From Blastocatellia bacterium AA13 (lineage in GTDB: Bacteria > Acidobacteriota > Blastocatellia > UBA7656): a stretch of DNA of 64,000 nucleotides. Each line of letters starts with the position of its first letter. Position 1 is the first letter of the stretch. The notes beneath the pieces are model-generated. The model made no database searches, was not told the DNA's origin, and was given only the letters and a program-made list of their open reading frames with translations. Positions 17,551 through 27,125 of this stretch are shown piece by piece. The stretch is from the NCBI GenBank assembly GCA_003222245.1, contig QHVH01000004.1, positions 1-64,000 of the forward strand, read 5' to 3'. The position numbers and the translations under genes were made by a program.

Positions 17551-19041
17551 ATGGCCCAATCCGTGAGAGTTCGTTTTGCGCCTTCCCCAACCGGTTATCT
17601 TCACGTCGGAGGAGCCCGCACCGCGCTATTCAACTGGCTTTTCGCGCGTCAACATGACGGCGTTTTCATTCTCCGAATCGAAGATACCGACCTGCAGCGA
17701 TCTTCCGAAGCGATGGTTCAAGGAATACTCGATGGTATGCAATGGCTTGGTCTCGAACCCGACGAAGGCCCGTTCTTTCAATCATCATTTCTTGAACAAC
17801 ATCGCGCCGCCGCGCATCGCCTGATCGAAGCCGGCAAGGCGTATTACGACTTCACGCCCAAGCGCGAGACCGACGACCGCACCGTTAAAGAAAAGATAGT
17901 CGAGCGCGCTATTGCTCAGGAGCAGTCCGGCAAGCATGCCAACCCGTATCGAGATCTTCCGGTGAGTGAAGCGCTCGAGCGAGTAGCTTCCGGCGAGCCC
18001 GCCGCTATAAGGCTCAAGACGCCCGTAAGCGGCGTGTCGCGATTTAACGATGAAGTGTATGGCCCGCAGGAGCGGGAGTACTCGGAAATCGAAGACCTTG
18101 TCTTAGTGCGCTCCGACGGACATCCTCTCTACAACCTCTCCGTCGTCGTGGATGATATTCAGATGCGAATCAGCCACGTGATTCGCGGAATGGATCATCT
18201 CACCAATACTCACAAACAGGTATTGATCTATCAGGCCTTAGGCGCGGAGCTTCCAGTATTTGCGCACCTGCCGTTGATCTTTGCGCCTGGGCGCGAAAAA
18301 CTCTCGAAACGCAAGCACGGAGAGGTCGTATCCGTGACGACCTATCGCGATCGAGGATTTGTAGCTGACGCCCTCGTGAACTTTCTCGCGCTCCTTGGCT
18401 GGTCTCCGGGCGACGATCAGGAGCTTCTCTCTCGGGGCCTGCTTATAGAAAAATTCTCGCTGGAACAGGTCAATAAGGCCGCGGCCGTTTTCAATTTCAA
18501 GGAGAGCGATGCGCGCGATTGGACCGACCCTAAGGCGCTGTGGATGAACGGCGAGTACATCAAATCCATGCCGCTCGGCCAACTAACGCCGATGGTGTCC
18601 GAGTTCCTGAAACGCGCAGGCCTGTGGCGTCCGGAGTATGAGGCCGAGGAGGCCCCCTGGTTTGCTCATATGGTTGATCTGTTGCGCGCCAGGTATCGGA
18701 CCCTAATCGATTTCGGCGAGCTGGGCCGTCCATACTTCGCGGACGATTTCGAATATGAGCCCGCGGCAATCAAAAAGAATTTAAAAGATGACAAGTTAAA
18801 AGAACTCCTGCCTGAGCTGGCGTCGCGATGGACCTCGTTAACGGAGTTCAGTCATGAGTCTACCGAGGCGGCATTGCGATCTCTGGCCGAGGAGGCCGCG
18901 GTCAAACCGGGCCTGTTGATCAACGCTGCTCGAACCGCGCTGACGGGACAATCCGTCGGTCCCGGTATGTTTGAAATAGCGGTGACACTTGGAAAAGAAA
19001 GAAGCGTGGAACGATTGAAGCGAGCGATCCATGTGATGTAG
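17551..19041 (+). CDS. gltX: Glutamyl-tRNA synthetase
   Basis: A 496-residue class I aminoacyl-tRNA synthetase that charges tRNA with glutamate. The start VRFAPSPTGYLHVGGARTAL holds the HIGH-type signature (HVGG), and REKLSKRKHGEV is the KMSKS-type loop. The C-terminal ~150 residues form the helical anticodon-binding part. Length is normal (~470-500). Whether it is discriminating or also charges tRNA-Gln cannot be read from motifs alone. Divergent to the cold-shock gene. Confidence 0.96.
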   Translation: MAQSVRVRFAPSPTGYLHVGGARTALFNWLFARQHDGVFILRIEDTDLQRSSEAMVQGILDGMQWLGLEPDEGPFFQSSFLEQHRAAAHRLIEAGKAYYDFTPKRETDDRTVKEKIVERAIAQEQSGKHANPYRDLPVSEALERVASGEPAAIRLKTPVSGVSRFNDEVYGPQEREYSEIEDLVLVRSDGHPLYNLSVVVDDIQMRISHVIRGMDHLTNTHKQVLIYQALGAELPVFAHLPLIFAPGREKLSKRKHGEVVSVTTYRDRGFVADALVNFLALLGWSPGDDQELLSRGLLIEKFSLEQVNKAAAVFNFKESDARDWTDPKALWMNGEYIKSMPLGQLTPMVSEFLKRAGLWRPEYEAEEAPWFAHMVDLLRARYRTLIDFGELGRPYFADDFEYEPAAIKKNLKDDKLKELLPELASRWTSLTEFSHESTEAALRSLAEEAAVKPGLLINAARTALTGQSVGPGMFEIAVTLGKERSVERLKRAIHVM

Positions 19042-19069
19042 GAGAAGGCCGTTGTTATCACAATTTGTA

Positions 19070-19098
19070 TTGACTCGATTTGGGTTCGACCTTATTCT
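19070..19098 (+). promoter_or_regulatory. Predicted sigma70-type promoter upstream of the KaiC-like regulator gene
   Basis: TTGACT (19070-19075) and TATTCT (19093-19098) are separated by 17 bases, a good match to the -35/-10 consensus and spacing. It lies 105 bases upstream of the start at 19203 and after the gltX stop, implying independent transcription. Confidence 0.5.
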
Positions 19099-19202
19099 CT
19101 GCGTACGGTCCCTACGGTATTTCTAGCCACTGTGCCTCTGCCTGCTCCTCGCTGGTCGCCGTTGTATCTTTCTTTCGAATAAGGTACTTGAATAGGTACT
19201 CA

Positions 19203-21509
19203 ATGAAGCCTGCGCCGCTAAACCTGATTTCCAGCGGAGTCGAACCCGTCGACGAACTGCTCGGGGGATTGGTGCGCGGACATCTATATCTCGTTCATGG
19301 CGAGTCTTCCGGCAAGGCCCTGTTCGGGATCAAGTTTCTCATAGAGGGTCTCAAGCGAGGCGAATCTGGCGCGCTCGTGATCAACTATTCGCCCGAAGAC
19401 GCTATAAGACGGTTTGCGCGGGTCGGATACGACTGCCGCGACGATGTATTCAACGGGCGACTCGTCATCCTGGAATGCGCCAGCGATCTCACGAGGCGCG
19501 TCGGCAAACTCAGCGAGATCGGTCCGGTGCTCGCCGAATTGAAATGGCTCATGGGCGAGACATATCCGAATCGGCTTGTGTTCGATTCTATTTCGCATCT
19601 ATTGGCCGGGGACGCGGATCATCTCGCCAAACGCGTTCGCGAATTTGTCTGCTGGGCGGAGCGCTTCGGCTCGACTTCGCTGCTGATAACCAACGGCCAC
19701 AACGACGAATTGGTTGCATTCCTGAAGCCTCACGTAAATCAATCGTTCAAGTTTGAAGTGAAAGAGGCCGGAGAGCGAGCAGTCCGATTCATTAGTTTCG
19801 AAAAATCCAAAGAGATACCGGAGCACCCTATTGAAGTCGATCCGACGCGCGGCATCTTCCTGCTTGGACAGAGCGCGGCTCCGCCAAAACCGGCGCGCGC
19901 GGAAGCGGATTCAGCGGTGAACATACCAGCGCTCAATCAATCGGAACCGGGTTTTGAGATCGACGAGGCGCCGGAGCTTTCAACGGAATCCCCCAAACCC
20001 CATTCGAAACACGCTGCCGATCCCGATGCGGCCGGCAGCGTTCCCGCGGCCGACGAAGAGGGTTTTTATACGGGGTTCAGTTTAGAGGCTAACGCGACAA
20101 CAGAAACGGGCGAGAGCGAAGCGATTGAACGGCCTGTTTACGAAATTGCGCTCGGCGATGACGAGCCGTTAGAGGATCTCTTCGATTCGTTGCTGTTCGG
20201 CTCGGAAAAAGAGGAATCCATCGCTCCCACAGACTCGAGTGAGTTCAAGATCAAGGCCGATGCGGAGATTGCCGCCGAGATCGAAAAGAATGAGAGCTTT
20301 GATCATGTAGGCAATGAGTTTAATGATGCTGAAGTTGATGACGTAGATGGGCCTCCTGCTGAGATTGATGATTCGAGCACGACAGGGCTTGCGGTCGATC
20401 ATTTATTGAGTCCGCCGGAGCCCGCTCAACGAGCCGACGACATCGAGACGCTTTCGAGCGAGTCAAAGGAACGGCATAACGTTGCGCCGCCGGCGCGCCG
20501 GAACGGCCATTCACATAACGAGCAGGCTCATCGAGAAGTGGAGCCGTCGCCGTTTTCCTCGCTGAGCGGGGTTGATCCGAGAAGTCTCAGAGTCTTGATC
20601 ATTGACAGCGATCCGGCCTCGCTCGAAGTGCTGGGGCGGGCTCTGAGCGAGTACACCGTTGAAACCGCGGCGGACGGGGTCGGCGGGCTGCTCAAGCTTA
20701 TATCTTTCAAAGCTGATCTGATCATTTTTGATGTCGATGGGCCGGTCGTCGACGGCTTCACATTATTGGCGCAAATGAGATCGAGCCTTCAGACGCCGAT
20801 CATCGCGGTGTCGAGCGCGCACCTTCGCTCAACGGATCGAATTCAATCGGCATACCTCGGGGCCGATTATTACCTGACAAAGCCGTTCAGCGTTATCGAG
20901 CTTCGACAGAAGGTCAGGCAGTTGCTCGCTCGATACCTGGGCATTAATGAATGGATCACGGTTCCAGCCGCCACTCCGCCCAGGCTCGCCGAAGACAGAC
21001 GCGCGGCGGCCCACCGCGCTCAAGACCTGCTCGAGCCGGAAACAATGGAGCACCTGAACCAGGAACCGCCGCCGCCCGAACAACGGACAGAAACGAAACG
21101 ACGCGATGTTATCGAAGCACGAAGCGGTATGGATCGCCGCCGCACGCCGTCAACCGAATCAGACGGAGAGCAGTTCATCGCGTATAAGGACTTCACGAGA
21201 CTCGTTGAAGAAAAGGTAAACGCGGCCATGGTGAGAGGCACCGCGTTTTCGATTGTCGGCTGCCAGCTTCCGAACATGACGGCTCGCGGAGGAGACACCG
21301 CGACTCGGTTGTTTGGACTGATCCAGGCTCTTGTTAGAAATTGTGACTGCATTTCGCTGAATGAGAAACGTGATTTTGTAGTGCTGCTCTCGGACGCGGA
21401 TACTGCCGGGGCCAAAGCATTCATCAATCGACTCACCGCTCGGGTAAAGGGCGAGATGAGTCAGGAACCTTCGATATGGGTCAGGAGCTTTCCCGACTAC
21501 GAAAACTAA
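19203..21509 (+). CDS. Signalling protein: KaiC/RAD55-like ATPase-fold domain, acidic linker, receiver domain, degenerate GGDEF-like domain
   Basis: A 768-residue protein. Residues ~5-230 resemble KaiC/RAD55 ATPases (ISSGVEPVDELLGGLVRG), but the Walker A is abnormal: GESSGKA (33-39) is one residue short and lacks the Thr/Ser. A long acidic linker (~230-455) leads to a receiver domain (~460-580) with the phosphoacceptor Asp510 in IIFDVDGPVVDG and the Lys in YLTKPF. The C-terminus (~660-768) has the outline of a GGDEF domain, but NEKRDFVVLL stands where GGDEFAVLL would be, so no cyclase activity is expected. It is probably a phosphorylation-controlled scaffold. Start at 19203 is chosen because upstream codons are not family-like. 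Confidence 0.8.
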   Translation: MKPAPLNLISSGVEPVDELLGGLVRGHLYLVHGESSGKALFGIKFLIEGLKRGESGALVINYSPEDAIRRFARVGYDCRDDVFNGRLVILECASDLTRRVGKLSEIGPVLAELKWLMGETYPNRLVFDSISHLLAGDADHLAKRVREFVCWAERFGSTSLLITNGHNDELVAFLKPHVNQSFKFEVKEAGERAVRFISFEKSKEIPEHPIEVDPTRGIFLLGQSAAPPKPARAEADSAVNIPALNQSEPGFEIDEAPELSTESPKPHSKHAADPDAAGSVPAADEEGFYTGFSLEANATTETGESEAIERPVYEIALGDDEPLEDLFDSLLFGSEKEESIAPTDSSEFKIKADAEIAAEIEKNESFDHVGNEFNDAEVDDVDGPPAEIDDSSTTGLAVDHLLSPPEPAQRADDIETLSSESKERHNVAPPARRNGHSHNEQAHREVEPSPFSSLSGVDPRSLRVLIIDSDPASLEVLGRALSEYTVETAADGVGGLLKLISFKADLIIFDVDGPVVDGFTLLAQMRSSLQTPIIAVSSAHLRSTDRIQSAYLGADYYLTKPFSVIELRQKVRQLLARYLGINEWITVPAATPPRLAEDRRAAAHRAQDLLEPETMEHLNQEPPPPEQRTETKRRDVIEARSGMDRRRTPSTESDGEQFIAYKDFTRLVEEKVNAAMVRGTAFSIVGCQLPNMTARGGDTATRLFGLIQALVRNCDCISLNEKRDFVVLLSDADTAGAKAFINRLTARVKGEMSQEPSIWVRSFPDYEN

Positions 21510-21694
21510 TCCTCGAGACAAGATCCCTCGCGCATCTTCGCACGCTGTCTTTGCACACTATGAAACCCTGCTATGAGCCGCGCTTTGAGCCCTCCTTTGA
21601 GCATTAGCTATGCACGAAACCTTGCTGTCGCGCAGGTTGTTGATTTCCGCTATCATATGCCGCCTGACAGCTATTTATTGTGAGGAGGCTTGGC

Positions 21695-22471
21695 ATGAGA
21701 TTGGCGGGAAAGACATCCTTGATAACGGGCGGCGGACGCGGGCTTGGTCGGGCGATCGCTCTGAGATTCGCGGCTGAAGGATCGAACGTCGTGGTTTCCG
21801 GCACGACCGAAGCCGCAATCGAAGCCGCCGCCAACGAGATTCGAGAGAACGGCGGACGAGCCATCGCGGTTAGAGCCGACGTGGCCGACGAGCTTGCTGT
21901 CAAAGATCTGGTCGCCGCTACGTTGACGGAATTCGGCCGGATCGACGTCCTTGTTAACAATGCGGGTATTATCGGGCCCACCGCGGCAGTAGTTCAGATC
22001 GAGCGCGAAGATTGGGATCGTACGATAGCCGTCAACCTTACCGGCGCTTTCCTTTGCGCCAAGCATGCCCTGCCGCACATGATCGAGCAAAGAAGCGGCC
22101 GCGTGCTTAACATAACCTCCGTCGCCGGTCTGATCGGCTACAATCTCCGAAGCGCCTACGCCGTGTCTAAGTGGGGAATGATTGGATTCACTCGAACGCT
22201 TGCGATCGAAGCAGGCCGCTACGACATAACCGTAAACGCAATAGCCCCCGGGCCGGTCAAAGGACCTCGAATGGACGCCGTTATCCGGCTTCGAGCAGAA
22301 AGCATGGGAAAGTCCATATCCGAGGTGGAGGAAGAATACCTGCAGCCGATCGCGCTCAAGCGAATGGTCGACGAAGGCGACATAGCGGCTACGGCCCTCT
22401 TCCTTGCATCCGACGACGGCCGCAACATCACCGGCGAAACGATCACGGTATCGGGCGGCTATCCGCTATAA
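21695..22471 (+). CDS. Short-chain dehydrogenase/reductase (FabG-like SDR)
   Basis: A 258-residue classical SDR. The NAD(P) motif is TGGGRGLG (11-18), the structural motif is NNAG (88-91), and the catalytic residues are Ser142, Tyr155 and Lys159 (YAVSK), all in place. SDRs of this type act on 3-oxoacyl thioesters, sugars or alcohols; the substrate cannot be read. The start at 21695 follows an AGGAGG ribosome binding site. Stands alone between the KaiC-like regulator and an aminopeptidase, so context gives no pathway. Confidence 0.92.
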   Translation: MRLAGKTSLITGGGRGLGRAIALRFAAEGSNVVVSGTTEAAIEAAANEIRENGGRAIAVRADVADELAVKDLVAATLTEFGRIDVLVNNAGIIGPTAAVVQIEREDWDRTIAVNLTGAFLCAKHALPHMIEQRSGRVLNITSVAGLIGYNLRSAYAVSKWGMIGFTRTLAIEAGRYDITVNAIAPGPVKGPRMDAVIRLRAESMGKSISEVEEEYLQPIALKRMVDEGDIAATALFLASDDGRNITGETITVSGGYPL

Positions 22472-22613
22472 CATCGAAATAAATGTCCTCGTCTATCTAT
22501 GCAGCATCGTCTGCCATCGTCTGTCGGCGGGTTGCAACCCGTTTCAACTCTCGACTACTCTTCCACGGACCGGCACCGCGGTCCGCTCTCGACATTCCGG
22601 ATTCGGAGGCTTA

Positions 22614-25142
22614 ATGAATTTTTGTAAATATCGCTTCACCTCGACGCGAGCCCTTGTGCTCGCTTTTGTTTTGTTGGCTCCGTCGCTTTCTAGTTGGGCC
22701 GGACCGGTATCGCTCTCGTCTCAAGGCCCGCAGGCGGCAGCGCCTCAGGCGGCGCCGCTCCAGTGGCCGAGGAGCCACGAGTTCGACGTTCAACATTATA
22801 AGAATGTTCTCAGCTTCGATCTGCCCGGCAAATCCCTGTCCGGAGAAACGACAATAACCTTTCGGCCTTTCAAGAACGACTTTAGAGAGCTCGAGTTGGA
22901 CGCGGGAGAGATGACCATTAAGTCCGTCAGCCTGGCGGGCGGCGCTTCGCTCAAGTACCGATACGACGATAAAGAGAAGCTGTACATCCATATGGATCGA
23001 GCATATCCGGCGGGCCGCGACATCGCCGTTGCGATTACGTTCTCCGCGCACCCAAAGAAAGGGCTGACGTTTATCGCGCCGACTGCCAACGACCCCAAGC
23101 GTCCGTACCAGATATGGTCGGCAGGCGAGGCCGATTCCAATCATTACTGGTTCCCCTGCTACGACTATCCCAACGACAAGGCTACGGCCGAGATGATCGC
23201 AACCGCCGACGAGAAGTATACGGTTATCTCGAACGGCGAGCTCGTGAGCACTAAGCCGGACCCTGGAAAGAAGACAAAGACCTGGCACTGGCGATTGGAC
23301 AAGCCGTTTTCGAGTTATTTGATTTCGGTCGTAGTCGGCGAATATGCCGAGATTAAAGGCTCCTTCAAGAAGACTCCCGTCAGCTCTTATGTCTATCCGA
23401 ACGAAATAGAAAATGGAAAGATATCGCTATCGAAGATCGCCGATATGGTCGCGTTCTTTTCCGAGAGAATCGGGTACGATTACCCCTACAGCAAATACGC
23501 ACAGGTGGCGGTTCGCGACTTCCCGGGCGCGCTCGAGAACATAACCGCCACGACGATGACCGACACCCTTATCCATGACAAACGCGCTCACATCGATGTG
23601 TCGTCCGACGAAGTAACCTCGCACGAGCTTGCACATCAGTGGTTCGGCGATCTGCTAACCTGCCGCGACTGGGGCGAGATCTGGCTCAACGAATCCTTCG
23701 CTACCTTTTTCGCCAATGTCTGGTCGGAGCACGATAAAGGCCGCGACGATTATCTCTACGAAATGCTCGATAACCAGCGGCAGTATTTCCAGGCCTGGTT
23801 TTCCGGCAATCGGCATCCGGTCGTCTATAAGAGATATGAAGATCCCGACTCCGTATTCGATCCCTATGCGTATCCCCGCGGCGGCGCGACTCTGAACATG
23901 CTTCGGTTTGTTCTTGGAGAAGAATCTTTTTGGAAAGCCATAAATCATTACGTCAAGAAGTATGAGTATCAACCGGTGGAGACGGCGCAATTCATCGTGG
24001 CAATAGAAGAAGCCACCGGCAGCAATTTGCAATGGTTCTTCGATGAATGGCTTTACAAAATGGGCCATCCCGAATTCGAGATTACTTCGACCTATGACGA
24101 ATCGGCCAAGACGCTCAAGCTCGGCGTGAAGCAGACGCAAAAGGCCGATGACAAACGGCCATGGTTTAGCTCGCCCGATTTCTTCACGATGCCCGTCGAT
24201 ATCGCGATAACCACGGCATCGGGCGAAAAGATCAATCGCGTCACAATCAACAAGCGCGAGGCCGAATTTACGTTTCAGGTCGACTCGAAACCGCTGATCG
24301 TGAATTTCGATCGGGGCAATTACCTCATCAAGGAGGTCAAATTCAACAGGGGCGACGACGAGCTTGCATATCAGCTCCTGCATGACTCCGATGTAATGGG
24401 CCGCGTGCGCGCGGCAAGCAATCTCAAGTCGAGCCGGAGCGACATCGCCGCACGAGCACTGAGCGAAGCCGCGGTCAAGGACAAGTTCTGGGGCGTCAGA
24501 ATCGAAGCAACAAAGTCTCTTGCTCAGATCAAAACGGATGTATCGCGCTCGGGTTTGCTTGAGGCCGTAAAGGACCCGAATTCACATATCCGCCGGGAAG
24601 CCATCAAAGGACTGGGTCTGTTCAAAGATGCGCGGCTGGGCGACCTGTTCACCAATATCATTAAAACGGACCCGAGTTATTACGCAGTCTCGGAAGCGGC
24701 CAGGGCGCTTGGACAAAGTGGAGCCCAGGGCTCTTATGACGTGCTGAACGGGTTGATGGCTCAGGACTCTTTTCAGGACGTGATTCGCGGAGGAGCGATG
24801 GCGGGCCTCGCAGCGCTGAAGGATCCGCGCGCTCTCGACCTCGGGCTGAAATACGCGGCGGCGGGCAATTCGTCGTCGGTGCGGGGCTCGGCGTTTCAAC
24901 TGCTCAGCGAAGTCGGCAAGGGCAACGACCGTGTTCTGGAGATCCTGACAAAGGCTTTAAAAGAGGAGTCAATTCAGGTCGTCGGAGCCGCGATTCAGGC
25001 TTTGGGAGCGCTTGGCGATCCGCGCGCCATCCCGGCTCTTGAAGACTTCCTGAAGGGCCCGATGCCGACCGGAGTCCCCGAATCATTTATTAAGCCCTTT
25101 GTGACGGGAGTCATCAACCGTTTGAAGGCAGCCAAGAAGTAG
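22614..25142 (+). CDS. Exported M1-family zinc aminopeptidase with C-terminal HEAT repeats
   Basis: An 842-residue protein with a signal peptide (~1-30). The M1 catalytic domain has GALEN (305-309), a variant of the substrate-binding GAMEN, and the zinc site HELAH (337-341) with Glu360 in WLNESF, giving HEXXH-x18-E. It removes N-terminal amino acids from peptides, here probably in the periplasm or outside. From about residue 590 the sequence turns into HEAT repeats (for example AKDPNSHIRREAIKGLGLFKDARL, shortened here to its start AVKDPNSHIRREAIKGLG), replacing the usual C-terminal helical domain. The ATG at 22614 follows CGGAGG. Confidence 0.92.
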   Translation: MNFCKYRFTSTRALVLAFVLLAPSLSSWAGPVSLSSQGPQAAAPQAAPLQWPRSHEFDVQHYKNVLSFDLPGKSLSGETTITFRPFKNDFRELELDAGEMTIKSVSLAGGASLKYRYDDKEKLYIHMDRAYPAGRDIAVAITFSAHPKKGLTFIAPTANDPKRPYQIWSAGEADSNHYWFPCYDYPNDKATAEMIATADEKYTVISNGELVSTKPDPGKKTKTWHWRLDKPFSSYLISVVVGEYAEIKGSFKKTPVSSYVYPNEIENGKISLSKIADMVAFFSERIGYDYPYSKYAQVAVRDFPGALENITATTMTDTLIHDKRAHIDVSSDEVTSHELAHQWFGDLLTCRDWGEIWLNESFATFFANVWSEHDKGRDDYLYEMLDNQRQYFQAWFSGNRHPVVYKRYEDPDSVFDPYAYPRGGATLNMLRFVLGEESFWKAINHYVKKYEYQPVETAQFIVAIEEATGSNLQWFFDEWLYKMGHPEFEITSTYDESAKTLKLGVKQTQKADDKRPWFSSPDFFTMPVDIAITTASGEKINRVTINKREAEFTFQVDSKPLIVNFDRGNYLIKEVKFNRGDDELAYQLLHDSDVMGRVRAASNLKSSRSDIAARALSEAAVKDKFWGVRIEATKSLAQIKTDVSRSGLLEAVKDPNSHIRREAIKGLGLFKDARLGDLFTNIIKTDPSYYAVSEAARALGQSGAQGSYDVLNGLMAQDSFQDVIRGGAMAGLAALKDPRALDLGLKYAAAGNSSSVRGSAFQLLSEVGKGNDRVLEILTKALKEESIQVVGAAIQALGALGDPRAIPALEDFLKGPMPTGVPESFIKPFVTGVINRLKAAKK

Positions 25143-25636
25143 GCGTAGGACCAATTCGATAAATCCGCTTTAGCTGATCGCGTGTCTCCGGCATTAATGT
25201 AGGGGCTGGCCTCCGTGCGCGCGTATCCGCCCTCCAGATAAACGTATCCGTCAGGAAGTCCCTCGCGCGTCCGCGCACAAGCTGGGCAGGTCGTGGATTG
25301 AGGCGGACGCTAGAGCGTGCTCATGGCGAGGGCTTCGCTTGCAGGCGCCCATCGGCGTTTTACATATACGTTGCGCTGGCTGCTAGATTGAAACGTTTTG
25401 ACCGACGAATGCTTTGATAGGTGAAGCTGTACGAGCCGCCTGCACGAGACAGCAACAACATGAAAGGACAACATCATATGTGGATAGGTGCAATTAGGCT
25501 CATCGTAAAAAGACGCGCCACGGGCTGAATTGACAGCTTGGTTCAAACCTCCATCCTAGGGATGGCGCAGACCTTCGCATCCTGAATTTGTCATCAGAGG
25601 TTGGTCCAATAGGCCCGCATAGAACCATTATCCAAC
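25143..25636. other. Intergenic stretch after the aminopeptidase gene
   Basis: No gene visible. A 6-base inverted repeat CCATCC/GGATGG (25551-25565) is present. A 78-codon minus-strand frame (25310-25546) has no ribosome binding site or family likeness. The base composition is somewhat less coding-like than the neighbours, and the stretch could contain worn remnants, but nothing can be named. Confidence 0.4.
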
Positions 25637-25738
25637 CCGAGCGATGCCATTCAAAAACTCGGTGGATAAGGACTCCTGTTGGCAGTGAGCTGATCTAGGC
25701 CCGCCAGTTCGAGTCCAATACGGCCGAGAGAAACTCGG
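25637..25738 (+). promoter_or_regulatory. Duplicated CCGAG/CTCGG hairpins ahead of the small exported protein gene
   Basis: Two inverted repeats share the same arms: CCGAG (25637-25641) with CTCGG (25658-25662), and CCGAG (25724-25728) with CTCGG (25734-25738). Each is followed by a purine-rich sequence (GGATAAGGA; CGAAAGGAG), and the second is the ribosome binding site of the gene at 25755. They may influence translation. A tRNA was considered because of GTTCGAGTCC at 25707, but no cloverleaf fits. Confidence 0.35.
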
Positions 25739-25754
25739 TCGAAAGGAGAACTTT

Positions 25755-26087
25755 ATGAAGAGAGCTACCGCGACGATCTTCGTTTTATTGGTTCTTACCA
25801 CCCTGGCTTTAGGTTCCCAGGTTTATGGAACGTTGAAAGAGGGGGCGGCCCCGATTGGCGCGGGCGTACGGGTGGAAGTCTCGTGCGGCGCCAATACCTA
25901 TTTCGCATATACCGATGCCTACGGCGCTTACAAAATCAACGTGCCTTTAAAGGGCAAGTGCACATTTCGTGTGCATTACAACGGTCAGATCGTCCTCTAC
26001 GATATTTACTCGTATGACGACCCGGTTCGCTACGATTTTGAAGTCATCAAACAGAGCAACGGAACATATCAACTCAAGAGAAAATAG
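25755..26087 (+). CDS. Small exported protein with a carboxypeptidase-regulatory-like (Ig-fold) domain
   Basis: A 110-residue protein with a signal peptide (residues ~1-20, TIFVLLVLTTLALG). The mature part looks like one beta-sandwich of the carboxypeptidase-regulatory/CNA-B type: VYGTLKEGAAPIGAGVRVEV, TDAYGAYKINVPLKGKCTF. It has a GGAGAA ribosome binding site. It is the first of three same-strand genes; the next starts three bases after its stop. Function unknown; a role in binding a surface or periplasmic partner is inference. Confidence 0.75.
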   Translation: MKRATATIFVLLVLTTLALGSQVYGTLKEGAAPIGAGVRVEVSCGANTYFAYTDAYGAYKINVPLKGKCTFRVHYNGQIVLYDIYSYDDPVRYDFEVIKQSNGTYQLKRK

Positions 26088-26089
26088 TC

Positions 26090-27049
26090 ATGGCGGAGCA
26101 ACAAAAAGACAAGTGGGAGAAGGCGGACGTCATTCTAAAGCCGGTCGGTGGATTGCTCACGGCGCTGGCCGTAGCCTGCGCGGGGTTCTTCGGGTCGCGT
26201 TACCTCGAACGCAGCCAAGCCGCGGATACGAATTCTCGAGTCTATGCGGAGCTGATGAGTAAGCGAGAAGAGGCCGACAGCAATCTTCGCAAGGACATGT
26301 TTAATTCGATAATAGGAACCTTTCTGTCAAAGGATTCTAAGAAGGTTCTTCGCCCGGAGCAAAAGGTGCTTAATCTGGAACTGCTTGCGTACAATTTTCA
26401 TGAAAGTCTGGACCTGGGCCCTCTTTTCAAGCACGTGTACACCGAAATGGTCGGCCAGAAATTGCCCGGCGTGGAGCAGTATTTGGATCGCTTGAAGCGG
26501 GCAGCCGGGGAGGTGAAGACCAAGCAGATCGCCGCGCTACAAGATGCCGGTGGAAAAATCGACGGTCAGGTTGATCTGGACGCGCTGGATGAAGCTAATA
26601 GGTCGACTGCCGACACTCCGATCGTAATACCACCGGCCATTGAGGGAACCCTGCGGATCGATTCACGGTCCGGCGAGGATCGGCGGTCGTCCCTTATTCG
26701 TGAGTTTACCTTGGAAACGCTCTTTGCCGACCGGGAGAAGAAAGAAGTCAAAGTGAAGTTGGAGGTGAGGACGAGACAGAGCGGAGGATCTAGCGAAGGC
26801 GCCGAGCCTGAAATTCTGAGCTGGGTGTTTTGGGTGGGTTACTTCGACTTCCCAATGATCGACAACGTGAGGCTTTCTCATGGCGAGCGGTGTGCGATAG
26901 TTCTCAAAACGTTCGAGGCATCCAGCGCGCAGCTTACGCTCGTGTATTTTCCAGGGTCTCGCGCTAGCCTGAAGGAAAAGCCATTTTACGATGAAGTGAT
27001 CGACCTCTTGCAGACTCGCCGAGACTCCGGCGGCAGTCACTCCAAGTAG
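26090..27049 (+). CDS. Membrane-anchored protein of unknown function
   Basis: A 319-residue protein I do not recognise. A cytoplasmic start (MAEQQKDKWEKADVILKP) is followed by one membrane helix (~residues 17-36, GGLLTALAVACAGFFGSRYL), a charged helical region (~40-160) and a beta-rich C-terminal half (~170-300, with LRIDSRSGEDRR and ILSWVFWVGYFDFPMIDNV). It is tightly coupled to the small exported protein before it (2-base gap) and close to the one after it. Topology suggests a large domain outside the cytoplasm. No catalytic motif is visible. Confidence 0.72.
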   Translation: MAEQQKDKWEKADVILKPVGGLLTALAVACAGFFGSRYLERSQAADTNSRVYAELMSKREEADSNLRKDMFNSIIGTFLSKDSKKVLRPEQKVLNLELLAYNFHESLDLGPLFKHVYTEMVGQKLPGVEQYLDRLKRAAGEVKTKQIAALQDAGGKIDGQVDLDALDEANRSTADTPIVIPPAIEGTLRIDSRSGEDRRSSLIREFTLETLFADREKKEVKVKLEVRTRQSGGSSEGAEPEILSWVFWVGYFDFPMIDNVRLSHGERCAIVLKTFEASSAQLTLVYFPGSRASLKEKPFYDEVIDLLQTRRDSGGSHSK

Positions 27050-27125
27050 CCTGGACCATTTGTCATCATGGATGGCCTGTCAGCCGACGAAGAGCGAGCA
27101 AATGAGTAGGATAAGGAGACCGTTT

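Noticed and set aside
25681-25750. Possible tRNA because of a GTTCGAGTCC T-loop-like sequence
   Set aside because: No acceptor, D or anticodon stems could be paired around it.
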